Source of the DNA: Oscillospiraceae bacterium
GTDB lineage: Bacteria > Bacillota > Clostridia > Oscillospirales > Ruminococcaceae
DNA length: 53,883 bases
Reading direction: 5' to 3'
Assembly (NCBI GenBank): GCA_003531585.1
Contig: DQFX01000049.1
Location: forward strand, 1 to 53,883
Shown piece after piece: positions 32,838 to 42,140 of the stretch. The notes below the pieces were generated by a model that saw only the letters and a program-made list of their open reading frames with translations, ran no database searches and was not told the DNA's origin. Position 1 is the first letter of the stretch, and every line of letters begins with the position of its first letter. A program made the translations under genes and the position numbers.

Positions 32838-35576
32838 ATGGCAAAGAAAGTGATCAGCTTTATCGTGATATTGCTGGTGTTCTGCACAGCCGGAGCTGCG
32901 GTGCTGATCGGTACCTCCAATTTCGGGCTGGGCTTCGGCGGCATGACGGAGAATCCGGTCAGCTCGGCGTACGCGCTGGACCGCGCGGGAGATATCTATT
33001 ACGTGAACCGTACAAGCACCGGAATGGAGCTTGTGTGCGTGGATTCCACAGGAAAGCGTCTGTTTGAAAAGAAACTTGACCCGGCGGTTTTCGGCGGTGA
33101 TTTCACCGTTTCCGGGATTTACGTCGAGCACGATAAGGGAATATACCTCACGGTATACGAGTACGACCCGGAAACGCTGTTCATCAGCAGGGTCTCCATT
33201 CAGAATTTCTACGAGGACGGAACCTATGCCGGGGAGGTGTTCTCGCAGAAGGTCTCCTGCCTGATGAACGCCCGGACGCTGCTTGTGTCGTCGTTCAGCG
33301 AGGACGACAACGCAGTGTACTTCGCGCTGCTTGATAACGGAACCGCCGAGGTGTTCTCCGCATTGAAGAACAACTCCGAGCCAGCCGCGAAAATAGCGGA
33401 TCACAGGCTTCCGGACGCGGAGATATACGGCGCGTACGCGTTCACGGACGGCAGCGTTGTGCTTGGCAGAAACGGCGGACTTACCGTGCTGAGCAGCTCC
33501 GGAAAGCGCGAGTTTGACATGCCTGCCGGCTCTCCGGTGTTCGACCGCTTCTGGAACGGGATCGACCTTGTATACATGATGAACTCCGCCGACGGTGATA
33601 TCTACACGCTGTCAAAGGATCTTTCGATGTCGGCGGCGGTTTCGGGCAGCCGTATCATCAACGCCGAGGAAGCGCTGTCCACCGCGGATTTCACGGATAT
33701 TTCCGTGGGAATAACAGGCAACATTTTCGGAACTATCCGCGGTGAAACCGAGAGGCTGTATTACGGAAGTTTCTCAGTGATGTCCAGAATATACACCGAC
33801 GAGGTCGACCGGGGAGCGCAGATAAATTCGATACTGGCGCTTGCAGGAACGGCTGCGGCGGTGATACTGCTTACTATCCTGACCTGGGATTTTTACGTCA
33901 GCATACTGAAAATGCACCTTTCGATACTGCTGCGGCAGTCGCTGCTGATGATAATGCTGATATTCATGGTGCTGTACTCACTGTCGTACCTGATAATAAT
34001 TCCGCAGGTGGAGAATATCGTTACTGCAAACTACAGCCATGAAGCGCAGCTCATCGCAAACAGCTATCAGGATCTTATGAGCGGCGTTATCGGCGGGAAG
34101 CCGCAGTACAGCGAGTACGAACACCTGTTTGCCGCGGAAGGCGAGGCAGCGGCCGCCGCAGACCCGTTGGACGGATTCAGCGGCGACGATGAAAAGCCGC
34201 AGGTGCACCTTGTCAGACTGAATGGCTCCCGCGCCGAGCTGATAGCCTCCACGGAGCTGTATCCCTCCGGAACCCCCGCAGACCGCCTGATGTACGGCGT
34301 GAACCTCTCCGCGCTGGCTCAGGGCATGACCGGCCGCGAGGAATTCGTCACCGCCAGCGGCACGGAGGGCGGAAAGCTGTTCCTTGTCCGGAAAATCACA
34401 TTGCCGGTGACTTCCGACGATGTTTTCATGGTAGTTGGGATCCGCATAAGCGCGCTGTCGGGCGCAGTCCAGAAGATACAGGCGCTTATTAATATGTTCC
34501 TTGTCGGCGGCGGAGTTGTGCTTGTCGTGATTTTCATGATTATCGAAAATATCACCGCCGGGGCGGTCCGCAGGCTGAAAAAATCGGTCGACAGGATAGC
34601 CTGCGGCGAGTATAACGCGCCTATCGACATTCGCACAGGCGACGAGATAGAGGAGCTGTCGAAGTCCGTCAGGGCGCTTTCCGACCACATCGTTGACAAA
34701 ACCACCAGCCTTGAGCGGCTGAACAATTCCTATTACAGATTCGTTCCGCTGAGCTTTCTGAAAAACCTCGGAGAGACCCAGATAGAGCGCGTTGACAAGT
34801 CTCTGCACTCAAAACGCAGAATGGCGGTGCTGCTGCTGAGATTCACGATGTCGGGTACCGGCAGCATGATGGAGTCGCAGGATATTTTCGAGAGCGTAAA
34901 CGGCGTGTTCGAGCAGATGATACCGATAATCGGAGAATTCAGCGGAACGGCGTATAACTTCCTGTACAACGGACTGAGCGCGATATTTAACAGCGCTGAC
35001 GACGCGGTACGCGCAGCGATACGGATACGCGAAGCAATGGCGGCGTACAACGAAGTCGGCAGGAAAAAGGGAAGGCGCACCGCCGACGTCAGGGTAGTGA
35101 TAAGCGAAGGCGACGTGCTGCTTGGATTTATTGGCGACGAAAAGCGAATGGAGCCGGCGGCGGTGTCCGGAGTTATCACCGAGGCCGAGGAAATAGAGAA
35201 GCTGTGCAGCGGGAGCAGTCTGTACATCGTATGCACCGGGGATGCGTTCCGCACCCTGCCGCAGGGAAGGTATCGCAGCCGCCGCATAGGGGAGTTCTCC
35301 GCCCCGGGTATCGCGGGTGAGTGCCTGTACGACATATTCGACAGCGACCCCTACGCGCTGATAAAGCTGAAGGAGCAGTTCAGCGCGGAGTTCGCGAAGG
35401 CGGTATCGCTGTTTGAGAGCGGCGATTTCACCGCAGCCCGGACGCGCTTCATGGATATCGTGAAATACGCTCCGGACGACGGCGCGGCGCGTAACTACCT
35501 CTACCTGGCGGAACACAACATTAATTCCGGGCGGCGCCGGCTGACCTACCGGATATACGACGGCAGCGAGGCGTAA
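32838..35576 (+). CDS. membrane receptor with HAMP and degenerate class III cyclase domain
   Basis: A 912-residue protein. It has an N-terminal membrane segment (6-25), a propeller-like external region (40-320), two membrane segments (332-352 and 366-388), a Cache-like external segment (390-545), a membrane segment (550-570), HAMP (572-620), a class III cyclase homology domain (630-830) and a TPR-like tail (846-895). The cyclase entry FVPLSFLKNLG is conserved. The metal-binding aspartates are not: the DIRGFT-type motif reads VLLLRFT, GDG-type reads LYNGLS, and the N/R pair is lost (TEAEEIE). It is predicted catalytically dead and used for signalling by interaction. I start at ATG 32838 (GGAGG, 8-nt spacing) rather than GTG 32802. 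Confidence 0.8.
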   Translation: MAKKVISFIVILLVFCTAGAAVLIGTSNFGLGFGGMTENPVSSAYALDRAGDIYYVNRTSTGMELVCVDSTGKRLFEKKLDPAVFGGDFTVSGIYVEHDKGIYLTVYEYDPETLFISRVSIQNFYEDGTYAGEVFSQKVSCLMNARTLLVSSFSEDDNAVYFALLDNGTAEVFSALKNNSEPAAKIADHRLPDAEIYGAYAFTDGSVVLGRNGGLTVLSSSGKREFDMPAGSPVFDRFWNGIDLVYMMNSADGDIYTLSKDLSMSAAVSGSRIINAEEALSTADFTDISVGITGNIFGTIRGETERLYYGSFSVMSRIYTDEVDRGAQINSILALAGTAAAVILLTILTWDFYVSILKMHLSILLRQSLLMIMLIFMVLYSLSYLIIIPQVENIVTANYSHEAQLIANSYQDLMSGVIGGKPQYSEYEHLFAAEGEAAAAADPLDGFSGDDEKPQVHLVRLNGSRAELIASTELYPSGTPADRLMYGVNLSALAQGMTGREEFVTASGTEGGKLFLVRKITLPVTSDDVFMVVGIRISALSGAVQKIQALINMFLVGGGVVLVVIFMIIENITAGAVRRLKKSVDRIACGEYNAPIDIRTGDEIEELSKSVRALSDHIVDKTTSLERLNNSYYRFVPLSFLKNLGETQIERVDKSLHSKRRMAVLLLRFTMSGTGSMMESQDIFESVNGVFEQMIPIIGEFSGTAYNFLYNGLSAIFNSADDAVRAAIRIREAMAAYNEVGRKKGRRTADVRVVISEGDVLLGFIGDEKRMEPAAVSGVITEAEEIEKLCSGSSLYIVCTGDAFRTLPQGRYRSRRIGEFSAPGIAGECLYDIFDSDPYALIKLKEQFSAEFAKAVSLFESGDFTAARTRFMDIVKYAPDDGAARNYLYLAEHNINSGRRRLTYRIYDGSEA

Positions 35577-35605
35577 GCAATACCCCTCATGGAAGGAAAT
35601 GACGC

Positions 35606-37345
35606 ATGATCAAGAAGATCTCGAGCGGGATCGCGCTGACGATCCGTGTGCTGAAAAATGCATTACTTCGCCCGTTCCGGGTGATTTACAGCAAGATAAA
35701 TTACATGTTCAGCGCCGGAAGGGTCGCGACGGCGATACCGGGCGCTGTGAAAAAGCTCCCGAAGATCGCGAAGCGCAAGCCCGAAAAGCGCGAGGATTAC
35801 TTCGACTGGGGCAGCATATACGTTGCAAAGTCGCTGGTGCTTCTTGTTGCGGTGCTGCTCGTGGCGATCCCGTTTGTGTACGTATTCCTGCTTCATCCGC
35901 TGTTTACCAGCTGGTGGTGGGTCCGGGACTTCCGCGGGAATGACGCCGCGCTGAGCAGTTATTCCGGCAGAGTCAGGATATACTACGGAGAAGAGCTTGA
36001 TGAGCTCCGGTTCGAAGGCAGGCTGAAAGACGGTAAATATGAGGAATTCGGCGAGGAATACTGGGAAAACGGCAGGAACAAATATTCCGGGAATTATTCC
36101 GAAGGGCAGTACAGCGGAAGCGGGATACTGTACCTTGAGGACGGCACGGTGCTGTACCGCGGCGAATTCGCGGACGGAAAATACAACGGCTCCGGCGAAC
36201 TGACGGAGAACGGCAGGACGTTTTCCGGGGAGTTCAGAAACGGAGTGCTCCAGGGCAGCGGAACGATCTCGCAGGACGGCGTGGTGTTGTTCACCGGGAA
36301 CTTCACGGACGGAATTCCCGAGGGAGCGGGCAAGGAGAACTACGCCGACGGCTCGCTGCACTACAGCGGAGGATTCAGCGGCGGAGTCCCGCACGGGGAA
36401 GCGCTTGAGTACTACCCCGATGGAACGCTGAAATATAACGGAAGGTTCACCGCCGGGAAGTACAGCGGCGAGGGAACTCTCTATGACGAGCACGGCGTGA
36501 AAATCTACAGCGGCGGCTTTGAAATGGGCGAGTATTCTGGCACGGGAACGCTGTATGAAAACGGCGTGCGCGTGTACAGCGGCGAGTTCGAAAAGAGCCT
36601 CTGCAGCGGCAGCGGTACCCTCTACGGAAGCGACGGAACCGTTACCACTGGAACATTCAAGGACGGAAGCGTTTCCGGAGCCGCGGTGCGCACCTACCCC
36701 AATGGAATGAAATACGACGGCTGCTTTGCCGGGAACATTCCGGATGGCACAGGAACGCTCACCGACGCGGCGGGGAACACGGTGTATTCCGGACAGTTCA
36801 GCGACGGCGATATCGCGTACGGAGCAATAGCCGGAATGGAGGCTTCCGAGGCTGCGGAGCTGTTCCCAGGGGCAGTCCGGACAGTGCAGGAGGACGGTTT
36901 CTTACTGACGGTGGACTGCGGAATAGTGCTGGAATGCAGCTTCGCAGAGGGAGATGTTCCGGCGAAAGTGCGCGCGGTGTACGCTGTTCCGGTAGGCGGG
37001 ATTTCCGTGGAAATAAGATCCGCAGAGGATATCCCGGCGGAGGGCGCATATCAGGTCGACTCCGCGCTGCCGGGCATTGCGGAAGCGCTGGGGGTTTCCG
37101 GGTCTGACGTAAAGTGCTGGGCAGCCGCAGAAAACAGCGCAGTGCGTTACTGGTGGACGTCTCCGGACGGCGTGCTGCTGATGAACTCAGCCGCTGCGGG
37201 AACCGCCCCTGAATCTCCTGCGGACAGCGCGGGCGGCTCAGACGATGAGTACGGCGGCGACATTGAACGGCTGTTCGAGGAGATAGGGCTTGACATCAGG
37301 GATTTCGAGAGCCTGGGGTTCAAAGGGGGAGACGATGAAGCGTAG
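35606..37345 (+). CDS. membrane-anchored MORN-repeat protein
   Basis: A 579-residue protein. It has a basic cytoplasmic N-terminus (1-70), one membrane segment (72-95), then at least ten MORN-type repeats (about 108-400, pattern G-x-Y-SGxGTLYxxDGxxxYSGxF), a beta-rich domain (410-510) and an acidic Gly/Ser tail. By the positive-inside rule the repeats face outside. MORN repeats form extended beta sheets and often bind lipid or scaffold assemblies. In this operon the protein could dock the injection particle to the envelope. SD is AAGGA, 8 nt before ATG. It overlaps the next gene by 11 nt. Confidence 0.85.
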   Translation: MIKKISSGIALTIRVLKNALLRPFRVIYSKINYMFSAGRVATAIPGAVKKLPKIAKRKPEKREDYFDWGSIYVAKSLVLLVAVLLVAIPFVYVFLLHPLFTSWWWVRDFRGNDAALSSYSGRVRIYYGEELDELRFEGRLKDGKYEEFGEEYWENGRNKYSGNYSEGQYSGSGILYLEDGTVLYRGEFADGKYNGSGELTENGRTFSGEFRNGVLQGSGTISQDGVVLFTGNFTDGIPEGAGKENYADGSLHYSGGFSGGVPHGEALEYYPDGTLKYNGRFTAGKYSGEGTLYDEHGVKIYSGGFEMGEYSGTGTLYENGVRVYSGEFEKSLCSGSGTLYGSDGTVTTGTFKDGSVSGAAVRTYPNGMKYDGCFAGNIPDGTGTLTDAAGNTVYSGQFSDGDIAYGAIAGMEASEAAELFPGAVRTVQEDGFLLTVDCGIVLECSFAEGDVPAKVRAVYAVPVGGISVEIRSAEDIPAEGAYQVDSALPGIAEALGVSGSDVKCWAAAENSAVRYWWTSPDGVLLMNSAAAGTAPESPADSAGGSDDEYGGDIERLFEEIGLDIRDFESLGFKGGDDEA

Positions 37346-38597
37346 AATATCAGCCGCTGCGGCGGTAACTGCGGCTCTGCTGCTGACCGCGCATTCGGCG
37401 GCGTACGGCTTATTTTGCAGCGACGTCACGGCTCCCGCAATGCAGGAATCTTCCGCAGACCTGGCGGAGATCTCAGCAAAATTTGAGAACGCCCTGAACG
37501 CCCCCGAAACCGAACCGGGAACATCGGAAGCCGAAACCGCCGAATCCCGCTCAGAAACCGCGGCTGAGCTATACGCCGCACGCATGGAGCTTTATAACAG
37601 CTTTTGCAGCGAGCATTCCGCGATGGAGTATTCCCTTGCGGAGAAGCTGATAAATTACGACCTGCTGCTTGAGCGGCTGAAAGCCGGGTCGGAGCGCTAT
37701 TCGGAGGTTAAAGAAACCGCCGTGGAAATGTCCAGAAAGTACCTGATTGGCGAATGCAGCAAGGCTGAGTGCGACGAAGCGGAGAAGCTCCGGGACGACA
37801 AATATTACGAGCTGCAAAGCCTGCTTTTCGATATAAGCGCGCTTAAAACTGAAATCGAGGCGCAGACCGGAGAAACGCTGAGTTCCGACTTTGATTTCAG
37901 CAGCGCGTATCTCATAACTGACGCTCTGAAGCTGTCAGCGGATGAGCTTTCAGACTGGGGCAGCCCGGGAACGATATACGTCCCGGAAGGCGCGGAATAT
38001 TCCCCGGAACAGAGCGATTTTACAGCGCAGTACAACGCGGCTGTTCAGGGGTACTATACGCTCGGAGAAGCGCTGCGGGGGTACGTCAGCGCTGCGGAGG
38101 ACTACGAGAGCGCGGCCGCCGGAGCAAAGGTCGGCACGGTGAGCGCGTCGGAGCTTGAGCGGCTCCGGCAGACCTACGGCGAGGCACGGCTGGAAGCGCT
38201 GCAAAAAAAGGCGGACTACGCCGTCGCCCTGCTGAAACTCGACCAGGCGAGCGGCGGAGCGCTGACCTCAGCCAGCGGAGCCGGAGAAGGTCTGACAGAA
38301 GCCCTTCACAGCGCGCTCCCCGGTAGCCTTCGCGGAGAAGGGCTGTGGTTCGTCCGCAGGAGCGGAACAAAAGTAAGGTTGATAATTTCCGCGTACCCTT
38401 TCGAAATCTCCGAGGGAGATACTGTTGAATTCAAGCTGAGCTGCGCAGGAAAAAGCCTGGGCGGTGCGGAGTTTAAAGCGCCGGAGCAGACCGGCGGAGT
38501 AAACCGCGCGGAGATTATTTTCTACAAAAACGGCGTGACAGCCGGGAAATACTACATTGACATCTATTCGCCGTTCGGCGAGTTCCTGGAGGGCTGA
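37335..38597 (+). CDS. secreted coiled-coil protein resembling TolC-type helices
   Basis: A 420-residue protein with a Sec signal peptide (1-25; KRR then AAAAVTAALLLTAHSAAYG). The helical regions (about 80-180 and 225-315) have TolC-like composition: YTLGEALRGYVSAAEDYESAAAG, then SELERLRQTYGEARLEALQKKADYAVALLKLDQASGG, which mimics the conserved end of a TolC repeat. A C-terminal beta domain (335-420) follows. A TolC homologue is unexpected in a Gram-positive, so it may be a distant coiled-coil spacer in the cell wall. Start at 37335 is set by GGGGGAGACG and by the signal peptide. Confidence 0.65.
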   Translation: MKRRISAAAAVTAALLLTAHSAAYGLFCSDVTAPAMQESSADLAEISAKFENALNAPETEPGTSEAETAESRSETAAELYAARMELYNSFCSEHSAMEYSLAEKLINYDLLLERLKAGSERYSEVKETAVEMSRKYLIGECSKAECDEAEKLRDDKYYELQSLLFDISALKTEIEAQTGETLSSDFDFSSAYLITDALKLSADELSDWGSPGTIYVPEGAEYSPEQSDFTAQYNAAVQGYYTLGEALRGYVSAAEDYESAAAGAKVGTVSASELERLRQTYGEARLEALQKKADYAVALLKLDQASGGALTSASGAGEGLTEALHSALPGSLRGEGLWFVRRSGTKVRLIISAYPFEISEGDTVEFKLSCAGKSLGGAEFKAPEQTGGVNRAEIIFYKNGVTAGKYYIDIYSPFGEFLEG

Positions 38598-38599
38598 AA

Positions 38600-39214
38600 A
38601 TGACAGAATACACCGCAATATACGAAGCCGGGGAATCTCTGGCGGCGCTCCTGCGCAGCGAACTTACTCCCGAGCCGGTGGCGAAAAAGGAGCACATCGG
38701 TCTGTGCGAACCGCAGTCGCCGGAGGACTTCCAGCTCACCATATGGATATACAACATCGAGACGGTGAAGGACAGCGGCACGCGAACCGGATTCCAGCCC
38801 GACCCTGACGACCCGTCGCAGGAACGTTTCGCGCCAATGCAGATGAAGCTCCACGCGCTGATATCTGCGCACTCGAAAGCTCCTGCAATCCAGAAATGCG
38901 CGGACGAATACCGCATACTAGGCAGGGCGATGCAGGTGGTGCGGGACGTGCCGTCGATACCTCCGGAGCACCTTGTAGGCTCGCTTGCGGAGCAGACCGA
39001 GCCTGTCCTGCTTGAAATAATCAAGCTCAACGGGGAGGAGCTGTCCCGGGTGTGGAACAATTCCAGCAAGACGATACGCCCGTCCTTTGCGGTGGACATA
39101 TCGCAGGTTTTCATGCAGTCCAACCGCGTCAGGAGCGCTGCTCCGCGCATTACGTCTGCGCAGTTCAATACTAATCCTTCCGTTGACAGAAAGGTGAAGC
39201 CGAATGGTAATTAA
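38600..39214 (+). CDS. CIS tail terminator/cap protein (DUF4255, Pvc16 N-terminal type)
   Basis: A 204-residue protein of the Pvc16_N/DUF4255 family, which caps the distal end of tube and sheath in Afp/PVC particles. Recognisable stretches are the initial helix, GLCEPQSPEDFQLTIWIYNIE, and MQMKLHALISAHSK ... EYRILGRAMQVV. The C-terminus is Ser/Asn-rich. SD is GGAGG just inside the end of the preceding gene. It overlaps the next gene by 11 nt. Confidence 0.92.
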   Translation: MTEYTAIYEAGESLAALLRSELTPEPVAKKEHIGLCEPQSPEDFQLTIWIYNIETVKDSGTRTGFQPDPDDPSQERFAPMQMKLHALISAHSKAPAIQKCADEYRILGRAMQVVRDVPSIPPEHLVGSLAEQTEPVLLEIIKLNGEELSRVWNNSSKTIRPSFAVDISQVFMQSNRVRSAAPRITSAQFNTNPSVDRKVKPNGN

Positions 39215-39974
39215 AAGGCTGTCCTGCGTGTTCCGCCTGAGCGACGCGGGTTCCGGCAGGCTGCTGACCAGGAGCGAAGTCTCGTTCCGTGAAGGCGGAG
39301 CCGTAATAAAGCATGAGTACAAGCCCGGCGGGTACTTTGTCCTGACTGACCTGCCGGAGGGCGACCATACGATAACTGTAACGGCTCCGGGCTATCAGCA
39401 GGAGCAGGCGGTGATAACAGTTGACCATTCCAGGTTCAGCGCCCTGGACAGCGTGTCATACGTTGCGCTGAATCCCTCTAGGCGGCACCCCGCCGCTGAC
39501 AGATACCCGTCTGTGTGCGGAAGCGCTCCGGGGTTCGGAACGGTGTACGCAGTCCGCGCGGCGGGGAATCTCCGGGTCGCGGAGGAGCGCTCGGAAGCGG
39601 GTGCTTCAGAGGTGCGAATGTTCCAGGAGACCGGCGCGCCGGCGCTGCCTGCGCTGTTCCTTCTGGGAAGTGGAAAGACCTCCGAGCTGGTAATGTTCAC
39701 CGGAAGCCGGGACGGGCTGTGCTCCGTTCATAGCCCGCTGAAATACGCGCACCAGCGCTCCGAAACGGCACAGCCGCTTATACGGCTGCGCTGCGGCGAA
39801 AACGGGGAATTCTTCCTGCTGCTGGTGGGGACGTTCCGACCGGACGCGCAGACCGGAAATTACAGGCTGAGCTTCATTGCGGAAAAGTCCGGGAAGGTAG
39901 TTACAGCACAGGCTGAGGCGGCTCCCAGGGGCTGCACGGATATAGGAAAACTGAAATTCGCAGGAGGTAAGTGA
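39204..39974 (+). CDS. carboxypeptidase-regulatory-like beta-sandwich protein
   Basis: A 256-residue protein. Residues 1-92 look like a CarboxypepD_reg/Cna-B-like domain (FVLTDLPEGDHTITVTAPGYQQEQAVITV), common in proteins next to DUF4255 in CIS clusters. Residues 100-256 are a second beta-rich domain that I cannot place. No signal peptide, so it acts in the cytoplasm or on the particle. It may decorate the cap or serve as a binding module. SD is AAAGGTGA. Confidence 0.7.
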   Translation: MVIKRLSCVFRLSDAGSGRLLTRSEVSFREGGAVIKHEYKPGGYFVLTDLPEGDHTITVTAPGYQQEQAVITVDHSRFSALDSVSYVALNPSRRHPAADRYPSVCGSAPGFGTVYAVRAAGNLRVAEERSEAGASEVRMFQETGAPALPALFLLGSGKTSELVMFTGSRDGLCSVHSPLKYAHQRSETAQPLIRLRCGENGEFFLLLVGTFRPDAQTGNYRLSFIAEKSGKVVTAQAEAAPRGCTDIGKLKFAGGK

Positions 39975-40357
39975 TGGGGAATCCAGCAGTAAATACAGCG
40001 GTGTGTCAGTGTACGTTCGGAGCTGCTCCCGCGCCGCTTACGGTGACGTCCCAGTCCACAGCGGTGGGAGGAAGCATGCCGTTCGCCACGATAATGGATA
40101 TCCCGAAGCCGCCTATGACTTTCGGAATGTGCAGCAGTCCTGCAAATCCCACGGTTGCGAGCGCGACCGCAGCGGCGATGGGTGTGCTGACTCCCATGCC
40201 GTGTATTCCGGCGTGCGCGGCTCCCTGGGCGCCGGGTTCTCCTACGGTGATTGTGGGCGGCAAGCCGGCGCTGAATAACTCCAGCAAATGCATGTGTAAC
40301 TGGGGAGGGGTCGTTTCGGTCACGATGACCCCGGCAATGACGATAAACATTCCGTAG
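39974..40357 (+). CDS. PAAR-like tip protein (DUF4280)
   Basis: A 127-residue PAAR-like protein that would sharpen the spike and may carry cargo. It has many paired cysteines (VCQCTFG; GMCSSP; MPCIPAC; KCMCNWGG), repeated glycine turns, and the GKPALNNSSKCMCNWGG block typical of DUF4280. The ATG at 39974 overlaps the previous stop by one base and lies 6 nt after CAGGAGG; the alternative GTG at 39971 is too close. Confidence 0.9.
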   Translation: MGNPAVNTAVCQCTFGAAPAPLTVTSQSTAVGGSMPFATIMDIPKPPMTFGMCSSPANPTVASATAAAMGVLTPMPCIPACAAPWAPGSPTVIVGGKPALNNSSKCMCNWGGVVSVTMTPAMTINIP

Positions 40358-40376
40358 CGAGGGTAGAGGTGATAGC

Positions 40377-41483
40377 ATGAATAAGCTGAAAGTCCTGCTG
40401 ACCATACTGATGGGGACGCTCATAGCGTTCTCGGCTCAGCGCGCGTATTACGTCAAAACCGGGGAGCTCAGCAGCATTTACAGCGACATTATATTCACGC
40501 GGCTTGCGGTGGAATCCCAGGAATACACCCGGCAGATAGAGTACGGCGTGAAAAACGGCAAGAGCCTTGAGAACTTCTACAACATCAGCTCGGTTCTGAG
40601 CGGAGTGCGCCGCTGCTGTTCCTACACCAACGGAGTGTACATCTTTTCCAGCGACCGCCGCCAGCTTTACAGCCTGAACGACGGTGGAAGCCCCGTAACG
40701 CGGTTCAGCGTGGGAGATTTCAGCGGCGGCAGCGTGTATTCCGTTTACGACGATTCAGCGGGCGGGCGCTATGTCCTGACCCTGCCGATTTTCGGCCGCG
40801 GAAACGAGGTCTGCGGTTACATGGTTCTGGATATCAGCCGCGACGCAGTGGAAAACACGCTCTCCGATATCTCGGAGGAATACCGGAAGCAGTCCGCCGC
40901 GCTGGGGATCCTGTGCTGGCTGACCGGCGCGCTGATGATGATACATCTCTGCAAATCAAAAGAGAAGCTGTTCCGGCAGGGAACTCTGGTGATATCAGCG
41001 GCGGTGTGCATGCAGTCCGCGCTTGACGCAGCGATAAGCGTTTTCAAATTCAGCGTGACCATAGGGAGTATCATACAGCAGTCGGTTTCGAAGATAACGA
41101 TGTCGCTTCAGAACGACCTCGACACGGTAAACGAAAAAGGCGTAGCGCTCAGCAAGATATATGATCTCAATAGCTGGCTGATGGAAAATTACAAGGATAT
41201 TCCGTTCATAGATAATCTGATCTATGACAGAAATTACAGAATAACCGCTGTTATATCTGACAGCTATATAAACGAACGCACATGGAGCTACGCGGCGGCG
41301 CTGCTTATGATGGTGCTGCTCTGCGCCGGAGCGGGACTGCTGCTGACGGCTGCTGTGACATGGATAGAGCGTTCGGTATATTTATTCAGGAGGAACAAAA
41401 AGAATGGAAACAACTCAGGCGCTGGAAAGACTGAATATGCGGAGGAGGGAGAACTCGTTCCTTATACGAACGCTGGAAAATGA
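40377..41483 (+). CDS. membrane protein with two Cache-like sensor segments
   Basis: A 368-residue protein with a membrane segment at 5-22, an external sensor segment (25-150), two central membrane segments (about 175-225), a second external segment (225-300) and a membrane segment at 303-328, then a charged cytoplasmic tail. The first sensor has the motif NGKSLENFYNISSVLS. The N-terminal sensor of the sensor-MFS protein at 43372 has NGKQIERFYGMDKVLS in the same place, so the two share an ancestor. No kinase or output domain follows, so it must signal through a partner. SD is AGAGGTGA. Confidence 0.75.
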   Translation: MNKLKVLLTILMGTLIAFSAQRAYYVKTGELSSIYSDIIFTRLAVESQEYTRQIEYGVKNGKSLENFYNISSVLSGVRRCCSYTNGVYIFSSDRRQLYSLNDGGSPVTRFSVGDFSGGSVYSVYDDSAGGRYVLTLPIFGRGNEVCGYMVLDISRDAVENTLSDISEEYRKQSAALGILCWLTGALMMIHLCKSKEKLFRQGTLVISAAVCMQSALDAAISVFKFSVTIGSIIQQSVSKITMSLQNDLDTVNEKGVALSKIYDLNSWLMENYKDIPFIDNLIYDRNYRITAVISDSYINERTWSYAAALLMMVLLCAGAGLLLTAAVTWIERSVYLFRRNKKNGNNSGAGKTEYAEEGELVPYTNAGK

Positions 41484-42126
41484 ATCGAACGCCGAGCGTT
41501 ACTTCTGCGGAGATTCTGCGGCGGTGCTTGAGGCAAACACCGGCTACTGGCTGTTCAGCATTGCAGACCGGGGGGATTTCACTAAGCTGTACAGCGAGAT
41601 AGGCAGGGATATAGGCACGTTCTACGTAAACAGCTGCGCCTATATCCAGGAGATAAAGGATATCTTCCCGGAGCTGACGGCGCACGAGTACGTGCAGTAC
41701 GTGCTTGATTCGGCTGATTACCGCCCGAATCCCGCCGCGGTGAATCCTGAGGTTTCGGTGGTCCCGCTGGACGAAAGCTGGGTGGAGTTCATACTGTCGC
41801 TGTATAAAAGCCCGGAGTTCGGCAACGAGCCGTACATCAGCGAATGCGTCAGGAAAAACCCCGGATTCGGAGCGCTGTGCGGCGGCGAGCGCGTCGGGTA
41901 CGTTACGATACATCTCGACGGCGAGATAGGTTCGATGGTGATATCCGAGAAGGCGCGGGGCAAGGGGATAGGCAGAACGCTCATGCAGTACATAACCCCG
42001 AAGTACGCCGAGCAGGCAAGCATAGGATGCGGATTCGTGCTTCCGGATAACCGGTGTTCGCAGCGTATGATGGTGAATTCCTGCTTCACGGCGCTTAACG
42101 AGAATATATTCTGGGCTTACCATTGA
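41404..42126 (+). CDS. GNAT-family acetyltransferase
   Basis: A 240-residue protein. The C-terminal half (115-235) is a GNAT domain with acetyl-CoA loop RGKGIG (185-190) and the following RTLMQYI helix. The N-terminal 110 residues form a separate helical domain (YWLFSIADRGDFTKLYSEIGRDI). The start lies 80 nt inside the preceding membrane gene but has a strong AGGAGG. It sits between sensor genes and a binding-protein gene, so protein acetylation as a signalling output is conceivable. The substrate is unknown. Confidence 0.8.
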   Translation: METTQALERLNMRRRENSFLIRTLENESNAERYFCGDSAAVLEANTGYWLFSIADRGDFTKLYSEIGRDIGTFYVNSCAYIQEIKDIFPELTAHEYVQYVLDSADYRPNPAAVNPEVSVVPLDESWVEFILSLYKSPEFGNEPYISECVRKNPGFGALCGGERVGYVTIHLDGEIGSMVISEKARGKGIGRTLMQYITPKYAEQASIGCGFVLPDNRCSQRMMVNSCFTALNENIFWAYH

Positions 42127-42140
42127 AAGGACTGAAAAAC

